The position numbers and the translations under genes were made by a program. Of a stretch of 14,043 nucleotides of DNA, positions 1-6,518 are shown in pieces (position 1 is the first letter of the stretch; each line of letters starts with the position of its first letter). Under the pieces are notes generated by a model, which did no database searches, had not been told where the DNA came from, and saw nothing but the letters and a program-made list of their open reading frames with translations. The stretch covers positions 1 to 14,043 of the forward strand of contig VFKQ01000319.1 of NCBI GenBank assembly GCA_009885445.1, read 5' to 3'. This DNA is from Anaerolineaceae bacterium. Lineage in GTDB: Bacteria; Chloroflexota; Anaerolineae; Anaerolineales; Villigracilaceae.

Positions 1-1
1 C

Positions 2-1834
2 ATCCGTGGCCGAGTGGTGACAGAAGCGCGGCAGGTGACAAACTTTGGGCAATTCACCACCTCCTTCACGTACAACTCCGCCGACATGCCCGTCAGCATG
101 ACTTACCCAGACGGCGAAGTGGTGAACTACACCTACAACAACCAAATGTTGTTGAACACAGTTGTCGGCACGAATTCTTATGTTGCTGGCACTGGCTACG
201 ATTCCGCCAGTCGCATGACCAATCGCGCGCTCGGCAATGGACTGACCCAAACCTACACCTACAACGCCTGGAATCAACAAGGCGGACGCTTGCAGAATCT
301 GACGACCGGCTCTCTGCAAAATTACAACAACAACTACGACGCGGTCGGGAATATTTTGTCCATCTCGGATTCCGTCAATACGCAAACGCAGACCTTCACT
401 TACGACGCGCTCGACAGATTGATCACTGCTGGCGCGAATGGAACTGCTCAACAAGGCGGTTATGCCACCGAATCCTACGGCTTCGATGGCTCCACTGGGA
501 ATCTCGCCAGCAAAGACGGCCTGACCTACACCTACGACTCGATTCACAAACACGCTGTGGCGAGTCTCTCGAACGGCAATACCTACTCCTACGATGCCAA
601 CGGCAACATGACTCAACGCAACGTCAACGGACAAACCTTCAATTTCTCTTACGATGCTGACAACCGCCTCGTCTCCGTCTCTGGCGATGCGACCGCAACC
701 TTCGTCTACGACGGTGACGGCAAACGTGTCCTGTCCACGATGGACGGCGCGACGACTCTCTTCGTCGGTGCGCATTACGAAAAGATTGGTTCGAGTGTCA
801 CAAAGTATTATCTGGCTGGCGCGAGTCGCGTCGCCGTGCGCAAGGACGGCACGTTGAGCTACCTGCTCGCTGACCATCTCGGCTCGACGAGCCTCGTCAC
901 CGATGCCGCAGGGACTCGCACCTCCGAAATGCGTTACAAGGCTTGGGGTGAAACGAGGTATTCGTGGACGAACGCACCTGTCAATACAACGCCGAGTTAT
1001 GAATTGTCCAAATATCAGTACACGGGTCAATATTCGTACACAGCGGAGTTTGGTTTGCATTTTTACAATGCGCGCTGGTATGACAGCGCGATTGGGAGAT
1101 TTGCTCAAGCAGATACAATCATACCAAGTGGAATACAGGGTTATGATAGATATGCCTACACAAATAATAACCCTGTTAATAATACAGATCCGACAGGACA
1201 TTGTGCGCTTACAGTTTTCAGTTTCGTCTGTGCATTTTTCGGAGTTTCACCAGATATGAGAGGATTAAATTTTGTTGCAAATAGAGTAAACACAAATAAT
1301 GCTGTAGTCGCTGCAGGTATGGCGGTACAAAGCCAGTGGTACAGTTCTGCTTGGGATAACACTGGCAACAAATATGCGAGTAGCTATGGTCCTGCTCAAC
1401 TTACCGCGAAAGAAATAGACTCGTATCACTTGGGCGACGTAATGGATCCTAATGAAGCAGCAAAAGGCATGGGGGAACGAATTGATGCAGCGGTCGGGGC
1501 TTGCAAGCCCAACTGTAGCGACACAGATCGATTGATCATTGCAGGGCTCTCGCAAAACGGCACTGGATTTGATGCGAAATCCGTAAAATTTTTGCCGCGC
1601 GATTCATCGGGGAACATTGATTGGACCTCGGTAATGCAGGTTGGAGGAAATTCTTCCGACCCAATTGCGCGTTTTCGTCAATTTGAAACGGGTTTAAATT
1701 ACGACACAGCGTTCATGCTTAAGCTTTTCATGAATAACCTACAAGTGCTTTTGGACAACGGGTACATATTGCCAGAAGACTTTGACGATGCAAACCTTGA
1801 TGATATAGAAAAACTTTATGATGAGGATGAATGA
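2..1834 (+). CDS. RHS/YD-repeat protein, 3' part, with variable C-terminal tip
   Basis: The reading frame is open to the left edge of the window, so this is the C-terminal part of a longer protein; the GTG at 14 is only the first possible start inside the window. Residues are counted from that GTG. Residues 1-285 carry YD/RHS repeats (YDSASRM, YDAVGNI, YDALDRL, YDANGNM, YDADNRL, YDGDGKR). Residues about 285-395 are the hallmark RHS-associated core: LADHLGST, QYTGQY, FYNARWYD, GRFAQAD, YAYTNNNPVNNTDPTGH. The family forms a large secreted or surface beta-cage that carries a variable C-terminal domain. Residues 396-606 are that tip: a short hydrophobic stretch, a segment reminiscent of lysozyme-like/transglycosylase folds (AVQSQW at 437-442, YGPAQLT at 458-464, DPNEAAKGMGERI at 478-490), and a very acidic end. 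The tip is more AT-rich than the repeats. The stop overlaps the next start (ATGA), implying translational coupling. Family assignment is firm; the tip's activity is unknown. Confidence 0.93.
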   Translation: MRGRVVTEARQVTNFGQFTTSFTYNSADMPVSMTYPDGEVVNYTYNNQMLLNTVVGTNSYVAGTGYDSASRMTNRALGNGLTQTYTYNAWNQQGGRLQNLTTGSLQNYNNNYDAVGNILSISDSVNTQTQTFTYDALDRLITAGANGTAQQGGYATESYGFDGSTGNLASKDGLTYTYDSIHKHAVASLSNGNTYSYDANGNMTQRNVNGQTFNFSYDADNRLVSVSGDATATFVYDGDGKRVLSTMDGATTLFVGAHYEKIGSSVTKYYLAGASRVAVRKDGTLSYLLADHLGSTSLVTDAAGTRTSEMRYKAWGETRYSWTNAPVNTTPSYELSKYQYTGQYSYTAEFGLHFYNARWYDSAIGRFAQADTIIPSGIQGYDRYAYTNNNPVNNTDPTGHCALTVFSFVCAFFGVSPDMRGLNFVANRVNTNNAVVAAGMAVQSQWYSSAWDNTGNKYASSYGPAQLTAKEIDSYHLGDVMDPNEAAKGMGERIDAAVGACKPNCSDTDRLIIAGLSQNGTGFDAKSVKFLPRDSSGNIDWTSVMQVGGNSSDPIARFRQFETGLNYDTAFMLKLFMNNLQVLLDNGYILPEDFDDANLDDIEKLYDEDE

Positions 1835-2565
1835 TAATGGGTAATCGTACAATGAACCATCTGGTGCTCTTAATCGCAATATTCAGCGCTATGCAATCTT
1901 GCAATGCGCTGAAGTCAGAGAATGTTGAAACAATTAAGCAACAATATTATGCTGTTGAGCCAAATACTCTACTTGAGTCTATTGCCCAAGGAAAAGAGGA
2001 TGCCTTCATATTAATTGATGAAAATCAAGAAACAACACCTTTGCCCGCAAACATATCAGCGAAATGGAGCCAGGATGACTTTCTTGGTGTTGCAGAAGCT
2101 TTACATAAAGTTGTATGGGGCGAACCGTTAATGACCTGGAATTTATTTCAAATGGATTTCAGGGTAGCATGTACGGACGCGGGTATGGGGTTCGATAATG
2201 CGCATTTTGTATTTTATAAAGTAACCACAGTTGGCGAGCAGGAATCTCGTTTTGTTCATGAAATAACCATTGAGCCTAACCGTCGTTCAGCCAGTATATG
2301 GGAAAGGGAATATTCTCCAAAATTGGTGAATTGGCCAATAATTGATTTGGAAAAGGTTGAGGTATCCGCCGATCAAGCAGTACGTATAGCAGAGGCTCAT
2401 AGCGGCGATGTCGTAAAAGCCACGGTAAAAAATCCATGCAACATTTCTGCCATCCTTGCGCCCGCAGCTGCAGATTATCACGGTTGGAAAATAGTTTACA
2501 CTGAAAATCAATTTGATAAGATATTTGATTATGATATTGACCCATTTACCGGGGATGTTAGATAA
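1831..2565 (+). CDS. Predicted lipoprotein with PepSY-like C-terminus; candidate partner/immunity protein of the RHS tip
   Basis: A 244-residue protein, or 242 if the ATG at 1837 is used. The N-terminus has a hydrophobic stretch (LVLLIAIFSA) followed by MQSC, a plausible though imperfect lipobox, so the mature protein would start at Cys24 and be anchored on the outer face of the membrane. Residues about 175-244 resemble a PepSY-type unit: VSADQAVRIAEAHSG at the start of a helix, and a strand ending FDYDIDPFTGDVR, like the Dp-TGev end of PepSY domains. I do not recognise the middle. The start lies inside the stop of the RHS gene (ATGA), so both are very probably co-translated. Both this gene and the RHS tip are AT-rich compared with the rest of the window. 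Position and predicted location suit an immunity protein against an extracytoplasmic effector, but that is inference. It could also be an ordinary accessory lipoprotein. Confidence 0.75.
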   Translation: MIMGNRTMNHLVLLIAIFSAMQSCNALKSENVETIKQQYYAVEPNTLLESIAQGKEDAFILIDENQETTPLPANISAKWSQDDFLGVAEALHKVVWGEPLMTWNLFQMDFRVACTDAGMGFDNAHFVFYKVTTVGEQESRFVHEITIEPNRRSASIWEREYSPKLVNWPIIDLEKVEVSADQAVRIAEAHSGDVVKATVKNPCNISAILAPAAADYHGWKIVYTENQFDKIFDYDIDPFTGDVR

Positions 2566-2601
2566 TATTGCGCGTGTGGCACACAATGTTTAAAAGTAAT
2601 C

Positions 2602-2892
2602 ATGGCCCAACGCCATGTAAGGACTCAAACGTTCAACTTCACCTACGATGCCGAGAATCGACTCGTTTCCGTCACTGGCGATGCGACCGCGACCTTCGTC
2701 TACGATGGTGACAGCAAGCGTGTCTTGTCCACGATGGACGGTGCGACGACGCTCTTCGTCGGCGCGCATTACGAGAAGGTCGGCTCAACGATAACGAAAT
2801 ACTATCTCGCTGGCGCAACGAGAGTCGCCATGCGCCAAGGGACGACTCTGTCTTGCCTGCTCGCGGACCATCTTTCGCAAAATGCCGATTAA
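2602..2892 (+). pseudogene. Orphan RHS core fragment, truncated
   Basis: Ninety-six codons whose first 91 align without a gap to residues 199-289 of the complete RHS gene upstream; nucleotides 2602-2873 match 608-879 at a constant offset of 1994. By hand count 74 of 91 residues are identical (QTFNF-YDA-NRLVSV, YDGD-KRVLSTMDGATTLF, VGAHYEK, TKYYLAGA, LLADHL). The match stops abruptly after ADHL, where the intact gene continues GSTS. Five unrelated codons (SQNAD) and a stop follow. The ATG is simply the counterpart of an internal Met of the intact gene. I see no convincing ribosome binding site and no similarity to the RHS gene before it. It lies 36 nt after the lipoprotein gene. Many synonymous differences show it is not a recent tandem copy. 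It is best read as a displaced remnant of an older RHS allele. Confidence 0.85.
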
Positions 2893-2940
2893 AAAAATTC
2901 GCCCCGCACCGCAGACCCATCGTCTGCGCTACGGGGCGAA
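2891..2940 (-). terminator. Rho-independent terminator of acsA
   Basis: A two-part hairpin: outer arms TTCGCCCCG (2898-2906) and CGGGGCGAA (2932-2940), inner arms CGCAGAC (2910-2916) and GTCTGCG (2922-2928), with a CCATC loop. On the minus strand the stem is followed directly by seven T (2897-2891), the classic intrinsic terminator form. It sits about 40 nt after the acsA stop. The + strand lacks a T-run, so it mainly serves acsA and keeps it apart from the convergent RHS unit. Confidence 0.88.
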
Positions 2941-2978
2941 CCTCTAGTCTCTCCCGCTATTCCCTATTCTCTGCCCTC

Positions 2979-4946
2979 TCACTCCTCCAACGTCGAAATA
3001 TCTCCCTCCGGCAACCCCTGCGCGCGGGCCTTCAACACGCGGCGCATGATCTTGCCACTGCGCGTCTTCGGCAGTTTGTCCACGAAGCGGACTTCCTCGG
3101 GGCGGGCGATCGGTCCGATGTGCGTTGCCACATGCTGACGAAGCTCCTCGGCCAATTCTGCCGAGGCCACTTTTCCGGCGCGCAACAGCACGAAGGTGTA
3201 GATGCCCTGTCCCTTTATTTCGTGGGGGAGTCCAATAGCCGCGGCCTCTGCCACGGCGGGATGACTCACCAGCGCGGACTCAACTTCCGCGGTGCCGAGT
3301 CGATGACCCGAAACTTTAATCACATCGTCCACGCGACCGATGATCCAAAAGTAGCCGTCTTTGTCGCGCTTGGCCGAGTCGCCGGTCGTGTATTTGCCCG
3401 GATACTTGCTCCAATATTGTGTCACATATCTTTCATCGTCGCCATAAATCGTGCGCAACATCGCGGGCCACGGATTCTTCAACACGAGATAACCTTCGGT
3501 GTCATCGCCGACGGTCTTGCCCTGCTCATCTACGATTTCTGCCTCCTGCCCGAAAAACGGACGCGTGCCCGAGCCGGGTTTGAGCGGTACGACCGGAGTC
3601 GGCGTAATCATGAACGCGCCGGTTTCGGTTTGCCACCATGTGTCCATGATGGGTAATTTTTCACCACCGATAACGCGGTGATACCAGCGCCAGGCTTCGG
3701 GGTTAATCGGTTCGCCGACCGTGCCCAACAAACGCAAAGAAGAAAGGTCGTGCTTGCTCGGCCACGAATCGCCGAAGCGCATCAGTCCGCGAATGGCGGT
3801 GGGCGCGGTGTAAAAAATCGTAATGCCGTAACGCTCAATGACTTGCCACCAGCGATTTGGCTCGGGGTACGACGGCCCGCCCTCGAAGAGGAACGAAGTT
3901 GCGCCGTTGAGCATCGGGCCATACACAATGTAAGAGTGTCCCGTGATCCAGCCCGGGTCGGCAGTACACCACCAGCGGTCGTCATCTTGAATATCAAAAA
4001 CATATTTCAGCGTGCTATACGTGCCCACCATGTAACCGCCGTGCGTGTGCAAAATGGCTTTGGGTTTTCCGGTGGAACCGCTCGTATATAAAATGAACAG
4101 CGGGTCTTCGGCGTCCATTTGCACCGTCTCGCATTTGCCGTCGGCGATGGGCGTCTCGAGCAGTTCGTGATACCAGTGGTCGCGGCCTGTTTCCATGTTC
4201 ACTTCATTGCCCACGCGCTTGACCACGATTACATTTTCAACCGCCGGACAGCGCTTCAACGAATCGTCCACGATGGATTTGAGTTGCACGATTTTTCCGT
4301 TTTGAAATGAACCGTCGCAAGTGATGACCAGCTTTGATTTACTATCTTCGATGCGCCCGGCCAATGAGTCCACCGAGAAGCCGCCGAAGACCACCGAATG
4401 AATCGCGCCGATTTTTGCGCAGGCAAGCATGGCGAAAACGATTTCGGGAATGCGTCCCATGTAGATCGTCACGCGGTCACCTTTTTTCACGCCCATGCTT
4501 TTTATGACGTTGGCCATGCGCACCACCTGGCGGTTCAAACCAAAATACGAAAACGAGCGATGGTCCTTGCCGTCTTCGCTTTCCCAGATCAGCGCGAGTT
4601 TATTTTTGCGATACGATTTCAAATGCCGGTCCACGGCATTGTGCACGATATTAACTTTTGCCCCGGTGAACCATTTGTAAAACGGTTTTTTAGAATCATC
4701 CAAAACTTTTTTCCATTTGCCGAACCATTCGAGTTCGTTCGCTTCGGCCTCCCAAAATCCGCGCAAATCTTTTTTTGCGGATTTTGCCAGCTTGTCCCAA
4801 TCTTTTAGACGCGCCTGCTCAATGACTTTTTTGGACGGATAATAAACCTCCCCCGACAACTTCCGCGCTTTCGCAACCGGCCGCGCTTTAGGCGGGCTTG
4901 CCCGTCGGACAGGTTTCGCAACTTTCGATTTAGTCTTCGTGGCCAT
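2979..4946 (-). CDS. acsA: Acetyl-CoA synthetase (AMP-forming)
   Basis: Activates acetate with ATP to acetyl-AMP and then acetyl-CoA in the cytoplasm (ANL adenylating superfamily). Length 655, typical for Acs. Visible in order: the ACS N-terminal region (YYPSKK at 35-40, FYKWFTG at 89-95, LNIV-like KVNIVHNAVDRH), phosphate-binding loop YTSGSTGKPK (287-296), VGEPINPEAW (410-419), DTWWQTETG (435-443) containing the Trp that limits the pocket to acetate in known Acs, hinge and CoA-side motif GRVDDVIKVSGHRLG (537-551), and PKTRSGKIMRR (626-636), whose Lys632 is the conserved catalytic lysine that protein acetylation silences in characterised homologues. The ATG is supported by AAGGAG (4954-4959) seven nt upstream. 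The first 30 residues are a Lys/Ala/Pro-rich extension beyond the usual start. It ends in a strong terminator and lies next to a CoA-transferase family gene, suggesting shared acetate/acyl-CoA handling. Confidence 0.97.
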   Translation of the reverse strand: MATKTKSKVAKPVRRASPPKARPVAKARKLSGEVYYPSKKVIEQARLKDWDKLAKSAKKDLRGFWEAEANELEWFGKWKKVLDDSKKPFYKWFTGAKVNIVHNAVDRHLKSYRKNKLALIWESEDGKDHRSFSYFGLNRQVVRMANVIKSMGVKKGDRVTIYMGRIPEIVFAMLACAKIGAIHSVVFGGFSVDSLAGRIEDSKSKLVITCDGSFQNGKIVQLKSIVDDSLKRCPAVENVIVVKRVGNEVNMETGRDHWYHELLETPIADGKCETVQMDAEDPLFILYTSGSTGKPKAILHTHGGYMVGTYSTLKYVFDIQDDDRWWCTADPGWITGHSYIVYGPMLNGATSFLFEGGPSYPEPNRWWQVIERYGITIFYTAPTAIRGLMRFGDSWPSKHDLSSLRLLGTVGEPINPEAWRWYHRVIGGEKLPIMDTWWQTETGAFMITPTPVVPLKPGSGTRPFFGQEAEIVDEQGKTVGDDTEGYLVLKNPWPAMLRTIYGDDERYVTQYWSKYPGKYTTGDSAKRDKDGYFWIIGRVDDVIKVSGHRLGTAEVESALVSHPAVAEAAAIGLPHEIKGQGIYTFVLLRAGKVASAELAEELRQHVATHIGPIARPEEVRFVDKLPKTRSGKIMRRVLKARAQGLPEGDISTLEE

Positions 4947-5025
4947 GATTCATCTCCTTGAGGAAAAGTGTATGGAATTTTATTACAAAATGAGGGTCCA
5001 ATGCAGAAATGGATTTTCAATATGA

Positions 5026-5044
5026 GGCACGGCAACGCCGTGCC
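5026..5044. repeat. Palindromic REP-like hairpin between acsA and the CoA-transferase gene
   Basis: Perfect 8-bp inverted repeat GGCACGGC / GCCGTGCC around a 3-nt spacer, continued by CCCTACC. It resembles the short interspersed palindromes (GGGGCACGGC...GCCGTGCCCC) scattered between genes in several bacterial groups; that comparison is from memory. It starts 10 nt after the stop of the CoA-transferase gene. With no T-run behind it on the minus strand, it may stabilise a 3' end rather than act as a true terminator. Confidence 0.6.
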
Positions 5045-5054
5045 CCTACCAGTT

Positions 5055-6371
5055 TCACAAATAATTCAACGCCCGCGCATGTTTCGTTAACGCCTCCCTA
5101 AATTCGGGATCCGCAATCCCAATCAACGCCCCCGCTCGCTGACGAATCGACTTGCCGTACAAGTCCGCGACGCCGTGCTCGCTGACCACAAAATGGACGT
5201 GACTGCGCGTGGTCGTCACGCCTGCGCCTTCCTTGAGCATGGCCGCGATGCGCGAGATGCGCGTGCCATTCTTCGTCAGCGTGCTGGGCAGGGCGATGAT
5301 GGGCAACCCGCCTCGGGCGCGGGCTGAGCCGTAGATAAAGTCAATTTGGCCGCCGACGCCGCTGTAGGGACGTGGTCCAATGCTGTCGGCGCAGACCTGG
5401 CCGGTTAAGTCCACTTCGATCGCGGAGTTGATCGCAACCATGTTGTCGTTTTGGGCGATGATGAAGGGGTCGTTTACATATTCGGTGGGATGCATTTCAA
5501 AAATTGGGTTATCGTGCACGTATTCATAAAGGCGTTGCGTGCCGAGGATGAAACCGGCCACAATTTTTCCATAATGGAGAGTCTTCTTTTCGCCGTTGAT
5601 GATGCCGCGCTCGATGAGGTCAATGATGCCGTCGGAAAATAATTCGGTGTGAATGCCGAGGTCTTTGTGATTGCCAAGTTTTCTTAGCACCGCGTCAGGG
5701 ATTCCGCCGATGCCGACTTGCAAAGTGGCGGCGTTTGGAATCAGCGCGGCGACATGTTCGGCGATGGCGTTTGTGACGGTGTCGTTGGTGGCCGACATGT
5801 GTACTTCGGGCAGGGCGTAATCCACCGGCACGATCACATCTAATTTGGAGATGTGAATGAATGAGTCGCCCAACGTGCGCGGCATGCGCGGGTTGACTTC
5901 TGCGATGACGATTTTTGCGGCGATGGCCGCCGCTTTTGTGACGCCCACCTCCACGCCCAGCGAACAATAGCCGTGCTCATCAGGTGGCGAAACTTGAATC
6001 AGGGCGATCTCAATGGGCAGGTGGCCCGAGGAGAACAGGTCAGGAATTTCGGACAGGAAGCAGGGCGTGAAATCGGCGCGACCTTCATTGACGGCGGCGC
6101 GCACGTTGTCGCTGATGAAGAGCGTGTTCACGCGCAGATGTTTTTCCATGCCGCGGGCCACATAGTCTGCCGAGCCGAAGGTGAGCACTTGCACGATTTC
6201 CACATTTTCAAGGCGTGGCGCAGATTGCACAAGGGCGGCGACCAAGTCTTTGGGCACCGAGCAGTTTCCGCTGAGAAAGATACGCGTATTCGATTCGACC
6301 AAACTCACCGCGTCCTGCGGCGTCTTGATGCGCTGATTAAATTCTTCGAGCCAGTAGGTTATTTTGTTCAT
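5055..6371 (-). CDS. Acetyl-CoA hydrolase/transferase family protein (4-hydroxybutyrate CoA-transferase-like)
   Basis: A 438-residue class I acyl-CoA transferase, the usual length for butyryl/4-hydroxybutyrate/acetyl-CoA transferases. These move CoA between acetyl-CoA and another carboxylate through a glutamyl-CoA thioester. Seen in order: LSGNCSVPKDLV (33-44), substrate-loop GIGGIPDAV (220-228), GIHTELFSDG (239-248) in which Glu243 is the expected catalytic glutamate, GVGGQIDF (338-345), and VVSEHGVADLYGKSIRQRA (395-413). I chose the ATG at 6371, preceded by AAAAAGG four nt upstream, over the TTG at 6392, which adds seven residues without family support. Exact substrate cannot be read from sequence: acetyl-CoA hydrolase, succinyl-CoA:acetate or 4-hydroxybutyrate CoA-transferase are all possible. 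The neighbouring acsA makes acetate/acetyl-CoA the likeliest shared metabolite. A predicted promoter and a terminator of the gene before it indicate its own transcription unit. Confidence 0.92.
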   Translation of the reverse strand: MNKITYWLEEFNQRIKTPQDAVSLVESNTRIFLSGNCSVPKDLVAALVQSAPRLENVEIVQVLTFGSADYVARGMEKHLRVNTLFISDNVRAAVNEGRADFTPCFLSEIPDLFSSGHLPIEIALIQVSPPDEHGYCSLGVEVGVTKAAAIAAKIVIAEVNPRMPRTLGDSFIHISKLDVIVPVDYALPEVHMSATNDTVTNAIAEHVAALIPNAATLQVGIGGIPDAVLRKLGNHKDLGIHTELFSDGIIDLIERGIINGEKKTLHYGKIVAGFILGTQRLYEYVHDNPIFEMHPTEYVNDPFIIAQNDNMVAINSAIEVDLTGQVCADSIGPRPYSGVGGQIDFIYGSARARGGLPIIALPSTLTKNGTRISRIAAMLKEGAGVTTTRSHVHFVVSEHGVADLYGKSIRQRAGALIGIADPEFREALTKHARALNYL

Positions 6372-6440
6372 TAAGCCTTTTTGGAAAACCAAACACAGGT
6401 TTCATTTGGCGATGCTTGCGGGGATTGCATGGCTGGCTCA

Positions 6441-6469
6441 ACTATACAGAAAAAGCGCGCGCGGCGCAA
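6441..6469 (-). promoter_or_regulatory. Candidate sigma70-type promoter for the CoA-transferase gene
   Basis: On the minus strand TATAGT (6446-6441) matches the -10 consensus at five of six positions, and TTGCGC (6469-6464) gives a weak -35 at exactly 17 nt spacing. It lies between the terminator of the parvulin gene and the CoA-transferase start, where a promoter is needed. The -35 match is poor, so this is tentative. Confidence 0.45.
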
Positions 6470-6474
6470 GTAAC

Positions 6475-6509
6475 AAAAAACCGCTCCCTGAAAAGCGGAG
6501 CGGTTTTTT
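6475..6509 (-). terminator. Rho-independent terminator of the parvulin PPIase gene
   Basis: Symmetric hairpin AAAAAACCGCTCC (6475-6487) / GGAGCGGTTTTTT (6497-6509) with a 9-nt loop, starting nine nt after the PPIase stop on the minus strand. Having a T-run on both strands it could work in both directions, but only the minus strand carries genes here. Confidence 0.9.
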
Positions 6510-6518
6510 GAAGGGGAC

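Noticed and set aside
2853..3656. Long + strand frame opposite acsA
   Set aside because: It lies within the acsA coding region on the other strand, its product has no recognisable motif, and acsA is unmistakable.
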